This document shows, piece by piece, positions 1 through 8,952 of a stretch of DNA of 64,000 nt. The notes below the pieces were generated by a model. It made no database searches and had not been told where the DNA came from. It saw only the letters and a list, made by a program, of their open reading frames with translations. Made by a program: the position numbers and the translations under genes. Source of the DNA: Hephaestia caeni (GTDB lineage: Bacteria > Pseudomonadota > Alphaproteobacteria > Sphingomonadales > Sphingomonadaceae); assembly GCF_003550065.1 (NCBI RefSeq), contig NZ_QXDC01000005.1:62001-126000 (forward strand). The letters run 5' to 3'. How positions within the stretch are numbered: position 1 is the stretch's first letter; every line of letters begins with the position of its first letter.

Positions 1-6
1 AAAAGG

Positions 7-1125
7 ATGTATGGGCGCGGCGTGTCACATGCCTCCGCCCCGAAGGAACCGCAGCGCATCGCCAAGCTGCTCGCCCGCGCCGGAATTGCCTCGCGGCGCG
101 AGATCGAACGGATGATCGCCGATGGCCGCATTGCGATCGACGGCAAGACGCTCGATACGCCTGCGACACTCGTTGCATCGCTCCACGGCGTCACCGTCGA
201 CGGCAGCCCGGTCGAAGCGCCGCGCCCTGCCCGCCTGTTCGTCTTTCACAAGCCCGCGGGCGTGCTCACCACCGAACGCGACCCCAAAGGCCGCCCCACG
301 ATCTACGACCGCTTGCCCAAGGGGCTGCCGCGGCTGATTCCGGTCGGGCGGCTCGATTACAACACCGAAGGGCTGCTGCTGCTCACCACCGACGGCGGGC
401 TCAAGCGCCAGCTTGAACTACCCTCGACCGGCGTCGAGCGCGCCTACCGTGCGCGCGCTTATGGCGAGGTCAGCCAGGCGCAACTTGAGGAACTGATCGA
501 GGGTGTCGAGATCGACGGCATCCGCTACGGCGCAATCGACGCCAATCTGGAGCGCCGCACCGGCGCCAATGTGTGGATCGAACTGATCCTCACCGAAGGC
601 AAGAACCGTGAGGTGCGGCGCGTGCTCGAACATCTCGGGCTCGAAGTATCACGGCTGATCCGCACGCGCTACGGCCCGTTCGTGCTCGGCGATCTGCCGG
701 TGGGCGCGATCGGCGAGGTGCGCCAGCACGATCTCGTCGCGTTCCGGCAGACGCTCGCCAAAGGCACCAAAAGCGACACCGCCGTCGAGGTGGCAACGCT
801 GCCCTCGCCTGCGCCCCCCGCACGTGCCGGTCCCGTCGAAACACCGTCCCCGCCTTCGCGCGCTCGGAAACAGCCCGGCCCTTCGACACGGCCAGGCGCT
901 GCCCCCGATGCCAATCGGAAGCGCGCGCCACGCGGGAAACCGCGAGCCACTGCTCCGCTCGCCCCCAACCGCCCAGCGCCTGCCTCCGATGATCGCCGTC
1001 GCGGACCGAAAGCCGATATGGCCGCGCCATCAGATCCTAAGCCGACGCCCAAGCGCCGGCCCGGCTGGGCCAGGCCCAAGATCAAACCCGGCCCGAAGCC
1101 GCGCGGCGGTCGCGGACGCAAATGA
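7..1125 (+). CDS. RsuA/RluB-family rRNA pseudouridine synthase
   Basis: Isomerises a specific uridine in rRNA to pseudouridine. Residues about 15-65 form an S4 RNA-binding domain (QRIAKLLARAGIASRREIE) and 75-245 the RsuA-type catalytic domain, with the nucleophile Asp117 in GRLDYNTEGLLL. After about residue 255 there is a ~115-residue Pro/Arg/Ala-rich, probably disordered basic tail ending GGRGRK, longer than the bacterial family core. AAAAGG directly abuts the ATG at 7, so the start is uncertain; an in-frame GTG at 22 is an alternative. The stop overlaps the rsmD start (ATGA), so the two rRNA modification genes are probably co-translated. The RluB (23S) versus RsuA (16S) target cannot be decided from sequence alone. 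Confidence 0.9.
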   Translation: MYGRGVSHASAPKEPQRIAKLLARAGIASRREIERMIADGRIAIDGKTLDTPATLVASLHGVTVDGSPVEAPRPARLFVFHKPAGVLTTERDPKGRPTIYDRLPKGLPRLIPVGRLDYNTEGLLLLTTDGGLKRQLELPSTGVERAYRARAYGEVSQAQLEELIEGVEIDGIRYGAIDANLERRTGANVWIELILTEGKNREVRRVLEHLGLEVSRLIRTRYGPFVLGDLPVGAIGEVRQHDLVAFRQTLAKGTKSDTAVEVATLPSPAPPARAGPVETPSPPSRARKQPGPSTRPGAAPDANRKRAPRGKPRATAPLAPNRPAPASDDRRRGPKADMAAPSDPKPTPKRRPGWARPKIKPGPKPRGGRGRK

Positions 1126-1664
1126 GGATCATCGCCGGCCAGTGGCGCGGGCGGCCGCTCGTCGCGCCCAGGGGCGACGCGACCCGCCCCACGGCGGATC
1201 GCACGCGTGAGGCACTGTTCTCGATGCTCGCGAGCCGGCTGGGCGACTTCAAGGATCTCGCGGTCGCCGATCTGTTCGCCGGATCGGGCGCGCTCGGGCT
1301 CGAAGCGTTGTCGCGCGGGGCGGCCTCATGCCTGTTCGTCGAGCAAGACGGTGCCGCGCTCGATGCGTTGCGCGCCAATGTCGCCAAATTGGGCGCGACC
1401 GGCGCCGACGTGCGCGCGCAATCGGTGCTGGCGCTCGGCCCGGCGCGCGCGCCGCTCGATCTGGTGCTGATGGACCCGCCGTACGGCACCGGCGCGGGTG
1501 CGGTTGCGCTCGACAAGCTCGCCCGGCTCGGCTGGACCGGCCCCGGCACCTGGATCAGCATCGAGACCGCACGCAACGAGGAAATGGCGATCAACGGTTT
1601 CACGATCGATGCCAGCCGCATTCACGGCAAGGCCCGCCTCACGCTGCTACGGCAGGATTCCTGA
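1122..1664 (+). CDS. rsmD: 16S rRNA (guanine(966)-N(2))-methyltransferase RsmD
   Basis: SAM-dependent methyltransferase that makes m2G966 of 16S rRNA. At 180 residues it is the usual family length. The N-terminal MRIIAGQWRGR signature, the SAM-binding motif DLFAGSGALGLE (about 50-61) and the catalytic DPPY motif (118-121) are all present. The ATG overlaps the stop of the upstream pseudouridine synthase, so the pair looks like a two-gene rRNA-modification operon. The next gene is convergent. Confidence 0.95.
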   Translation: MRIIAGQWRGRPLVAPRGDATRPTADRTREALFSMLASRLGDFKDLAVADLFAGSGALGLEALSRGAASCLFVEQDGAALDALRANVAKLGATGADVRAQSVLALGPARAPLDLVLMDPPYGTGAGAVALDKLARLGWTGPGTWISIETARNEEMAINGFTIDASRIHGKARLTLLRQDS

Positions 1665-1692
1665 AACCCGAGGAAAAATCAGGCGACGATAA

Positions 1693-2337
1693 TCAGGGCT
1701 TCAGCCGCGTCGCGCTGATGACCTTGATCGGCGCGGCGGGCACCTCGCCTTTGAACGCCCCGCGCACCGTGGCGGCGGGATCAACCGGCGCGTCCATAAT
1801 CGCCTCGACCACGTCCATCCCCGCGACGACATGGCCGAAGGCGGCATAGCCCAGATTATCCCCGGAAGCGGCCGGATCGGCATCGAATCCTGGGCGCTGA
1901 TCCCCCACCATGATCGTGAACTCGCCGCGTGCCGATCCGGGCTCGAGCCGCGCGATCGAAAGCGTGCCGCTCACGTGATGCAACCCCGTTTCGGTGGTCG
2001 GCTCATGCCGGATTGGCGGCAGGCTGAGCTTCGGGTCGCCGTTCACCCCGAACTGCACGAAACCGAAGCGATCCTGCACCTTCACCGTGCGATAGAAAGT
2101 GACGCCGTCGAGCTTGTGCTGATCGACATAGGCGAGGAAATTGTTCGCGGTCACCGGTGCGCGTTCGGTATCGAGCGCCACGACGATGGCCCCCGCGCTG
2201 GTTTCGATCGCGACGCGCGGCAGGTGCGCATCGGATTGGAGCGCCGCCTCGGCCATCGGCGTGCGGCCGGGGGCGTCCTGCGCCACCGCCGGCACCGCTG
2301 CCAGCATCAGCACCGATGCGAGCGCGAGCAGGTTCAT
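1693..2337 (-). CDS. periplasmic cyclophilin-type peptidyl-prolyl isomerase
   Basis: Catalyses cis-trans isomerisation of X-Pro bonds. Residues 1-19 are a Sec signal peptide (MNLLALASVLMLAAVPAVA, cleavage before QD), so the protein is probably periplasmic. The cyclophilin fold follows, with the catalytic-type Arg in GVTFYRTV, a QFG segment and a GEFTIMVGDQ stretch. At 214 residues it resembles the PpiA/PpiB class. Its ATG overlaps the gatB stop (ATGA), making it the last gene of the gatC-gatA-gatB operon; the coupling to tRNA amidation is probably only transcriptional. Confidence 0.9.
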   Translation of the reverse strand: MNLLALASVLMLAAVPAVAQDAPGRTPMAEAALQSDAHLPRVAIETSAGAIVVALDTERAPVTANNFLAYVDQHKLDGVTFYRTVKVQDRFGFVQFGVNGDPKLSLPPIRHEPTTETGLHHVSGTLSIARLEPGSARGEFTIMVGDQRPGFDADPAASGDNLGYAAFGHVVAGMDVVEAIMDAPVDPAATVRGAFKGEVPAAPIKVISATRLKP

Positions 2338-3788
2338 CCTAGCGCCTTCTTCAGCAACTCGTTGACCACCTGTGGATTGGCCTTGCCCTGCATCGCCTTC
2401 ATGGTCTGGCCGACGAAGAAGCCGAAGAGCTTGTCCTTGCCGCCGCGATAATCGGCGACCTTGTCCTCGTTCGCGGCCATCACCTCGGCGATGACCTGCT
2501 CGATCGCGCCAGTATCGCTGGTCTGTTTGAGCCCACGCTCCTCGACGATTTTGCCTGGGTCGCCGCGGGTTTCGAGCATGATCTCGAACACCTGCTTGGC
2601 GAGGCTGCCCGACAGCGTGCCATCGGCCACGAGACCAAGCAGTTCCGCAGCTTGTGATGGACTTACCGGGCTTTCCTCAATCCCCTTACCAAGTCGATTG
2701 AGTGCCCCGAACAGCTCGGAAGCGACCCAGTTCGATGCCTGCGCGGGCGCCGCGCCCGCCTCCAGCAGCGCGTCGAACCAGCGCGCGGTTTCGACCTCGG
2801 CGGTCAGCACCCCGGCATTGTACGGGGTGATGCCTTGGCTCAAGTAGCGCGCGCGCTTGGCGCCGGGCAGTTCCGGCAGGCTCGCGCGGCATTCGTCGAG
2901 AAAAGCATCGTCGAGTTCGAGCGGCAGCAGATCGGGATCGGGGAAATAGCGGTAATCGTGCGCGTCCTCCTTGGAGCGCATCGACCGCGTCGTGCCCGTA
3001 TCGGGATCGTAGAGCCGCGTTTCCTGGACGATCCGGCCACCGGCCTCGATCACATCGACCTGGCGGTTCGCCTCATGCTCGATCGCGTGCATCACGAAGC
3101 GCACCGAATTGACGTTCTTGGTCTCGGTGCGCGTGCCGAGATCGTCGCCGGGCTTGCGCACCGAAACGTTGACGTCGGCGCGCATCGATCCTTCTTCCAT
3201 ATTGCCGTCGCAACTGCCGACATAACGCAGGATCGATCGCAGCTTCCTCAGGTAAGCCCCTGCTTCCGCAGGCGACCGCATATCCGGCCGACTGACGATT
3301 TCCATCAGCGCGACGCCCGAGCGGTTGAGATCGACGTAAGAACGCGTCGGATGCTGATCGTGCATCAGTTTGCCCGCATCCTGCTCGACATGAATGCGCT
3401 CGACGCCGATCGTCTTGGTCGCGTCATCAACCTCGATCTCGATCGAACCTTCGCCGACAAGCGGATGATAGAGCTGCGAAATCTGATAGCCCTGCGGCAG
3501 ATCGGCATAGAAATAATTCTTGCGATCGAACCGCGACCATTTGTTGATCTGCGCCTCGATCGCCATGCCGGTGCGCACCGCCTGGCGGATGCACTCGCGA
3601 TTGGGCACCGGCAACATCCCCGGCATCGCCGCATCGACGAGGCTAACTTGCGTGTTCGGCTCCGCCCCGAACGCGGTCGACGCGCCCGAGAACAATTTGG
3701 CGTTCGAGGTCACCTGCGCATGAACTTCGAGGCCGATCACGACCTCCCACTCGCCGGTTGCGCCCTGGATGCGGTACGTCGATTCCAT
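2334..3788 (-). CDS. gatB: Asp-tRNA(Asn)/Glu-tRNA(Gln) amidotransferase subunit B
   Basis: tRNA-binding and kinase subunit of GatCAB, which phosphorylates mischarged Glu-tRNA(Gln)/Asp-tRNA(Asn) and amidates it with ammonia from GatA. 484 residues, with the family N-terminus WEVVIGLEVHAQ and a C-terminal YqeY-like tail domain. The frame runs open 26 codons further upstream, but that stretch translates the palindromic repeat between gatA and gatB (giving ...WVPAFAGT...). I therefore start at the internal ATG at 3788 (MESTYRIQG). The stop overlaps the start of the cyclophilin gene. Confidence 0.95.
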   Translation of the reverse strand: MESTYRIQGATGEWEVVIGLEVHAQVTSNAKLFSGASTAFGAEPNTQVSLVDAAMPGMLPVPNRECIRQAVRTGMAIEAQINKWSRFDRKNYFYADLPQGYQISQLYHPLVGEGSIEIEVDDATKTIGVERIHVEQDAGKLMHDQHPTRSYVDLNRSGVALMEIVSRPDMRSPAEAGAYLRKLRSILRYVGSCDGNMEEGSMRADVNVSVRKPGDDLGTRTETKNVNSVRFVMHAIEHEANRQVDVIEAGGRIVQETRLYDPDTGTTRSMRSKEDAHDYRYFPDPDLLPLELDDAFLDECRASLPELPGAKRARYLSQGITPYNAGVLTAEVETARWFDALLEAGAAPAQASNWVASELFGALNRLGKGIEESPVSPSQAAELLGLVADGTLSGSLAKQVFEIMLETRGDPGKIVEERGLKQTSDTGAIEQVIAEVMAANEDKVADYRGGKDKLFGFFVGQTMKAMQGKANPQVVNELLKKALG

Positions 3789-3804
3789 CTCATCTCTTCC
3801 CAGT

Positions 3805-3864
3805 GTTCCTGCGAAAGCAGGAACCCAGTGCCAAATAACCCTAGGCTCCTGCTTTCGCAGGAGC
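3805..3864. repeat. paired palindromic repeat in the gatA-gatB spacer
   Basis: Two 8-bp-arm hairpins in opposite orientation: GTTCCTGC-GAAA-GCAGGAAC (3805-3824) and GCTCCTGC-TTTC-GCAGGAGC (3845-3864). Read through, such elements give the recurrent WVPAFAGT peptide. The same general design recurs at 5392-5472 and 22889-22906, so this is a dispersed REP-like element, here inside an operon spacer. Confidence 0.8.
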
Positions 3865-3872
3865 ACGGAAAA

Positions 3873-5372
3873 TCACCACCATTGCTCCGGCCGTGCGGTG
3901 AAGCCTGCGCGCTGCTCGATCGCGAGGCCAGCATTGAGCACGCTCTGCTCGTCGAGCGGCTTGCCGATGATCTGCAAGCCCAGCGGCAGTCCCGCCGCGT
4001 CGAGCCCGCCCGGCACGCTCATCGCGGGAAGCCCGGCGAGGCTGCTCGGCACGGTGAAGACGTCATTGAGATACATAGCGATCGGATCGGCCGATTTCTC
4101 ACCCAGCGCGAACGCCGCCGAGGGCGCGGTCGGCGTCAACAGCACGTCGCAACTCTCCCACGCCGCTTCGAAATCGCGCGCGATCAGCGTGCGGACCTTC
4201 GATGCCTGCGTGAAATACGCGTCGTAATAGCCCGCCGACAGCACATAGGTGCCGATCATGATGCGGCGCTTGACCTCGTCGCCGAAGCCCGCCGCGCGCG
4301 TCGCGGCGTACATCTCCTGAAGGTTCGCGCCGTCGGGCAGGTCGCGCAGGCCGTAGCGCACGCCGTCATAGCGCGCGAGGTTGGACGAGGCCTCTGCAGG
4401 CGCGATGATGTAATAAGCGGGCAGCGCATAGCGGGTATGCGGCAGCGACACTTCGACGATCTCGGCGCCGGCGTCCTTCGCCCAGGCAATCCCCTGCTGC
4501 CACAAGGCCTCGATCTCGGCGGGCATGTTCTCGACCCGATATTCCTTGGGAATACCGATCTTCTTGCCCTTGAGATCGCCCGATAATCCGGCCTCCCACT
4601 TGGGCACGTCGAGATCGAGCGAGGTCGCATCGCGTGGGTCGAACCCCGCCATCGCCTCGAGCATGATCGCGCAATCGCGCACGTCGCGCGCCATCGGCCC
4701 GGCCTGATCGAGCGACGAGGCGAACGCCACCACGCCCCAACGCGAGCAACGACCGTAAGTCGGCTTGATCCCGGCGATCCCGGTGAAGGCAGCGGGCTGA
4801 CGGATCGAGCCGCCGGTGTCGGTGCCCGTCGCCGCCGGGCAAAGTCTTGCGGCAATCGCCGCCGACGAACCGCCCGACGATCCGCCGGGGGTGAGCGGCG
4901 CCCAATTTTTACCTGAAGCGCCGCCGTCGCTGCGCCGCCACGGGGAAATGACGTTGCCGAACGCGCTGGTCTCGTTCGACGAGCCCATCGCGAATTGATC
5001 CATGTTGAGCTTGCCGAGCATCCCCGCGCCGGCATCCCACAGGTTCTGCGAAACCCGCGATTCGTACGGCGGGACAAAGCCTTCGAGAATGTGGCTCGCC
5101 GCGGTGGAGGCGACGCCCTTGGTGCAGAACAGGTCTTTCATCCCGATCGGCACGCCGGCGAGCGGCTTAAGCGTCTCGCCCGCAGCGCGTGCCTTGTCGG
5201 CAGCATCGGCGGCGGCAAACGCGTGATCCGGGGTCTCGACCAGGAAGGCGTTGAGCGACTTGGCGGCCGCCACCCTGGCGACGAATGCCTCGGCCACCTC
5301 GCGCGCGGAAAACGCGCCCTCGCGCACGCCATCGCGGATCGCGGCGATCCCGAGATCGGTAAGGTCGGTCAT
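3873..5372 (-). CDS. gatA: Asp-tRNA(Asn)/Glu-tRNA(Gln) amidotransferase subunit A
   Basis: Glutaminase subunit of GatCAB, releasing ammonia from glutamine for transamidation. 499 residues, full length, amidase-signature family. The Ser-cisSer-Lys apparatus is visible: Lys79 in VPIGMKDLF, the GGSSGGS loop at about 163-169, and the nucleophile Ser189 in DTGGSIRQP. It lies between gatC and gatB, separated from each by a short spacer holding palindromic repeats. Confidence 0.97.
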   Translation of the reverse strand: MTDLTDLGIAAIRDGVREGAFSAREVAEAFVARVAAAKSLNAFLVETPDHAFAAADAADKARAAGETLKPLAGVPIGMKDLFCTKGVASTAASHILEGFVPPYESRVSQNLWDAGAGMLGKLNMDQFAMGSSNETSAFGNVISPWRRSDGGASGKNWAPLTPGGSSGGSSAAIAARLCPAATGTDTGGSIRQPAAFTGIAGIKPTYGRCSRWGVVAFASSLDQAGPMARDVRDCAIMLEAMAGFDPRDATSLDLDVPKWEAGLSGDLKGKKIGIPKEYRVENMPAEIEALWQQGIAWAKDAGAEIVEVSLPHTRYALPAYYIIAPAEASSNLARYDGVRYGLRDLPDGANLQEMYAATRAAGFGDEVKRRIMIGTYVLSAGYYDAYFTQASKVRTLIARDFEAAWESCDVLLTPTAPSAAFALGEKSADPIAMYLNDVFTVPSSLAGLPAMSVPGGLDAAGLPLGLQIIGKPLDEQSVLNAGLAIEQRAGFTARPEQWW

Positions 5373-5391
5373 GCAGCCTTCCCCTTCGTCA

Positions 5392-5472
5392 TCCCCGCGA
5401 ACGCGGGGACCCAGCTCCCGTGGGTGAGGCCGGGTGCTACAGTCGGAAGATGGGTTCCCGCTTTCGCGGGAA
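5392..5472. repeat. paired palindromic repeat in the gatC-gatA spacer
   Basis: Hairpin TCCCCGCG-AA-CGCGGGGA (5392-5409) and a second, TTCCCG-CTTTCG-CGGGAA (5455-5472), separated by about 45 bases. This is the same two-hairpin design as the element between gatA and gatB, so both spacers of the gat operon carry one. The ends are approximate. Confidence 0.75.
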
Positions 5473-5487
5473 TGATGGTGGAAAACA

Positions 5488-5775
5488 TCATTCGATCACC
5501 TTCGGCACCGCGAAAAACCCATGCTCGGCCTGCGGTGCATTGGCCAGCACCGCGTCGCGCGCACCACCGTCGGTGACGACATCATCGCGCAACCTGAGAT
5601 GGTTGGGGATGACGGCGGTCATCGGCGCGACGTCGCCGGTGTCGACCTCGCCCAGTTGCTCGATCCAACCCAGGATATTGCCCAGTTCGGGCGCGAGGCG
5701 CTCGGCTTCGGCGTCGGTGATCGCGATGCGCGCAAGGCTCGCGATCCGCTTTACGGTTGCGGTGTCTACGGACAT
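5488..5775 (-). CDS. gatC: Asp-tRNA(Asn)/Glu-tRNA(Gln) amidotransferase subunit C
   Basis: Small (95-residue) GatC subunit that wraps around and stabilises the GatA-GatB interface. The N-terminal MSVDTATVKRIASLARIAI and the central ELGNILGWIEQLGEVDT segment are characteristic. An 11-codon upstream extension of the frame has no family similarity, so I start at the ATG at 5775. It is the first gene of the gatC-gatA-gatB-cyclophilin operon. Confidence 0.95.
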   Translation of the reverse strand: MSVDTATVKRIASLARIAITDAEAERLAPELGNILGWIEQLGEVDTGDVAPMTAVIPNHLRLRDDVVTDGGARDAVLANAPQAEHGFFAVPKVIE

Positions 5776-5814
5776 GGCCGAGCGGCTAGCAGAGCCGCCG
5801 CGCTGCACGCAATG

Positions 5815-7569
5815 CTATTCGAACGCGTCGCCCACCGGAACGCCGCCGATAAACACCTGACGGCGCTCGACAGGGCGGATCGACACCTCTCCGCTGGCCA
5901 GCGCATCGGCGATTTTCGCGCGGTCGTTGTCCGAGAGATAGCTAAGCCCTCCCGCTGACTCGACTTTCCATCGATCGTCTCTTTTGACGAGATGCGCGAC
6001 CGCACAATCGCTGCGCGTTGCGACCTCCTTGCCGTTCTGCCCAGCGTGGTCGCCGATTTTGCAAGTGCCGGAGATCGAAATCGCCTCGGCACTACCCGAT
6101 TGCCACACCACAATGCATGGGCGATCATCCCAGCCGCAAGCGTTCCAATCGGCAAGCCCTTCCTGCAATTCCCTGGGCAGCGCGATCGGGCGCGGCAGGA
6201 TGCGAAGCCGCTTCTGTAGGTTGCTCGCACGCTCCACGGCCTGCTGACGATCGGCGAGCGACCAGCGATCTTTCGCCGCCGCGGCTTTCTTGGCGAGCCG
6301 AACCACCTCGCCATTTTTCGATTGCACCAGCCGCGCCACCGCACGCTTGCCCGGCTCGCCGAAATCGAACGCCAGCGCGGCCCAGTCGAATTTGTCGGGC
6401 GTCACTTTGCCCGCTTCGAGCCGCGCGACCTGATCGTGCGCCGACAGCGCGTTGAAGCTCAGGATCGGGGTGGCGAGGAACAGCGCCACGCCCGCCACCG
6501 CGAAGGCGATCCTGAGGTTCGCCGGGCGCGCGCCTTCCGCCCAGCGCAGCCGCCGGCGCACAAGCGCAACCCAATACGCCAGCCCGACGAGAATCGCGAT
6601 CGCAACGAACACCACCGCCCACAGGCGTTCGGGCGTGAAGCCGTATTGGTCGATCCTGAGGCCCGTCGCGACGCCCGCGATCACGGCGAGCGGCAGGATC
6701 ACCGCGCCCAGCGCCGCCGCGCCCCAGCGCAACGCGGGATTGGTCGCCTCGTCCTCCACCCCGTCGCCGATCACGGTGTTGGCGAGCACCCACGCGCCAA
6801 ACGCGCAGGCGAGCAGGATCGGCGTCGTCGATTTGGTAGCCTCCCACAGCGCGCTGAGGCCGGTGAAGGGCAAGGCAAGCAGGAACAGCCCCAGCCCCGT
6901 CCCCAGCACCGGCGCCAGCACAGACAGCACCGCCGTCACCACCCGCCGCAGCGTGCGCACCACGGCCTCGCGTTCGCGGAACAGCCCGAGCGCCCCACCG
7001 AACGCGCCGCCGATTAGCAGCGCCACGAACCATTCCTTTTCGAGCAGGTCGCGCAGCACGCCGATCCCGATCAGTTCGAACAGCGCCGACAACAGAAAGG
7101 CGAGCGCCAGCGTGACGCCGACGAACGCCCATGAGGCGCACCACAAGACGATATTGGTCCAGACATGCGCGTGGACCTCGTCATAGGGGAAGGCCGCCCG
7201 CCCCTGATCGCGCGCGGTCTGGAACAGGGGCGCGGCGATCGCGATCGCGAGAAACAGGCTGGCGTCGCTCCAGCCGCTCACCCACCACACGCCGCCGTCG
7301 GGCGCGCCACTCCACCAGAAGACGAGCCCCGTCACCACCGCCACAACCGCGGCGAAGATCACCGACCACGCCAGCCGCACCCGCTCGGCGGTGAAGCCGA
7401 AGGCGAGCGCGCCGGTCGCGATCGCCGCCATCAGCGCGCGCTGGGCGGCGCCGAGGCTGCCCCCGTCGCCGATCTGCTGGACCGCGAGGCACGCCAGCGC
7501 GCCCACCACCGCCAGCAGGATCGGCCGCACCGGCCAGCGATCCTCGTCTTGAGCGTGCGCGTCGTCCAT
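5815..7569 (-). CDS. DUF4153-family polytopic membrane protein
   Basis: 584-residue inner-membrane protein of unknown function. The first ~400 residues hold a series of hydrophobic segments (for example PILLAVVGALACLAV, LLIGGAFGGALGLF), matching the DUF4153 family as I recall it. The last ~180 residues are soluble, with two Cys pairs (about CGWDDRPC and CKIG...CAV) and a C-terminal GGVPVGDAFE. The start at 7569 is chosen because GGAGG lies 6 bases before it; an ATG two codons upstream abuts the GGAGG. A monocistronic arrangement is likely. Confidence 0.75.
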   Translation of the reverse strand: MDDAHAQDEDRWPVRPILLAVVGALACLAVQQIGDGGSLGAAQRALMAAIATGALAFGFTAERVRLAWSVIFAAVVAVVTGLVFWWSGAPDGGVWWVSGWSDASLFLAIAIAAPLFQTARDQGRAAFPYDEVHAHVWTNIVLWCASWAFVGVTLALAFLLSALFELIGIGVLRDLLEKEWFVALLIGGAFGGALGLFREREAVVRTLRRVVTAVLSVLAPVLGTGLGLFLLALPFTGLSALWEATKSTTPILLACAFGAWVLANTVIGDGVEDEATNPALRWGAAALGAVILPLAVIAGVATGLRIDQYGFTPERLWAVVFVAIAILVGLAYWVALVRRRLRWAEGARPANLRIAFAVAGVALFLATPILSFNALSAHDQVARLEAGKVTPDKFDWAALAFDFGEPGKRAVARLVQSKNGEVVRLAKKAAAAKDRWSLADRQQAVERASNLQKRLRILPRPIALPRELQEGLADWNACGWDDRPCIVVWQSGSAEAISISGTCKIGDHAGQNGKEVATRSDCAVAHLVKRDDRWKVESAGGLSYLSDNDRAKIADALASGEVSIRPVERRQVFIGGVPVGDAFE

Positions 7570-7694
7570 GATCATCCTCCCGTGGCTCCGAATTCGGCCA
7601 TGCCTTCGCAGCGATTGCAAGCGTCGCGATCGTCGTGCAGGGGTTTCGCCCCGCTCCCGCCACCCCTATGTTGCATCGCAGCAAGGACACCGCC

Positions 7695-8804
7695 TTGGCC
7701 CGCAAATTCCTCTATCTGATAGCGATCCTGATCATGCTCGCCATCGCCGCCGCGTTCGCTTACCGCCTGTTCGGCGTGCAGATCCTGCGCACCGCGCTGG
7801 TGCCGACGACCAAGTTCGAGCATCAGGCGGATGCGGCGCCGTCGGTCTATGCCGATCCGGCGATGTGGTTTTCGCGGCCCGGCAAGGCGGACGATCCCTC
7901 GCGCTGGACCCCGGCGGGATATCAACCGGCACAGAAGCCGGTGGCGGCGGTATTCTTCATCCACCCGACCTCCTATCTCGATCGCTCGCACTGGAACGCG
8001 CCGCTCGACAATCAGGAGGCGAACGAGCGCGCCAAATTGTTCCTGCGCGGGCAGGCGAGCGCGTTCAACGAGGCCGGCGACATCTGGGCGCCGCGCTATC
8101 GCCAGGCGACGTTCGGCGCATTCCTGACGAGCGAGGCCGCCGCGGGCCAGGCGCTCGATCTTGCGTATCGCGACGTGCTGACGGCATTCGACCAGTTCAT
8201 GAAAGAGATCGGCCCCGATCGGCCGATCATCCTCGCCGGGCACAGCCAGGGCGCACTTCACCTGACGCGGTTGCTCAAGGACCGCGTGGCGGGCACCCCG
8301 CTCGCGGCGCGAATCGTCGCGGCCTATGTCGTCGGCTGGCCGGTCTCGAAAACCGCCGACCTGCCCGCGCTTGGTCTGCCGCAATGCGAAACCGCGGCCC
8401 AGACCGGCTGCATCCTTTCCTGGCAGACCTTCGCCGAGCCCGCCGATCCGTCGCTGATCTTCGATACGTTCGACCGAACAGAAGGCTATACCGGCGCTCC
8501 GCGCGGCGACACCGAGGTGATCTGCACCAACCCGCTCACCGGCACCCCCGACGCAGCGGCGCCCGCCAGCGCCAATCTGGGGGCGCTCTTTCCTTCGGCG
8601 GACCTTGCCACCGCCGATATCCTGCCCGGCAGGATTTCCGCCCGATGCGAAGGTCGCGGCATCCTTTCGGTGGGGCCGCCGCCGAATATGGTAGGCAATT
8701 ACGTGCTTCCGGGTAACAATTACCACGTTTTCGATTATTCGTTGTTCTGGGCGAACATCAGGGCGGATGCAGAGCGGCGGCTCAACACCTATCTCAACAA
8801 CTGA
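7695..8804 (+). CDS. DUF3089-family alpha/beta-hydrolase, membrane anchored
   Basis: Lipase-like serine hydrolase of the DUF3089 group, substrate unknown. One N-terminal hydrophobic helix (FLYLIAILIMLAIAAAFAY) anchors or exports it. The nucleophile elbow GHSQG, preceded by PIILA, and the conserved VFFIHPTSYLDRSHWNAP segment are clear. The start is unsettled: GTG at 7635, ATG at 7668 and TTG at 7695 are in frame. Only the TTG has a good Shine-Dalgarno (AAGGA at 7683-7687, 7-base spacing) and it places the membrane helix at the extreme N-terminus, so I use it. Confidence 0.85.
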   Translation: MARKFLYLIAILIMLAIAAAFAYRLFGVQILRTALVPTTKFEHQADAAPSVYADPAMWFSRPGKADDPSRWTPAGYQPAQKPVAAVFFIHPTSYLDRSHWNAPLDNQEANERAKLFLRGQASAFNEAGDIWAPRYRQATFGAFLTSEAAAGQALDLAYRDVLTAFDQFMKEIGPDRPIILAGHSQGALHLTRLLKDRVAGTPLAARIVAAYVVGWPVSKTADLPALGLPQCETAAQTGCILSWQTFAEPADPSLIFDTFDRTEGYTGAPRGDTEVICTNPLTGTPDAAAPASANLGALFPSADLATADILPGRISARCEGRGILSVGPPPNMVGNYVLPGNNYHVFDYSLFWANIRADAERRLNTYLNN

Positions 8805-8952
8805 TCGATGCTTTCGCTCGCCTCGTCAGCACTTGATTCGATCTATCTTTCACCTGCCACGATTCGGCCCCATTCTCATTGATCGGCTGCAACTCCCTCG
8901 CGATCTGAGCGTCATCGTTCCCACTGTTTCAATCCCCGAGGGAGACATCACG

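Noticed and set aside
2835..4586. 583-codon plus-strand frame across gatB and gatA
   Set aside because: Antisense shadow of two clear amidotransferase genes.
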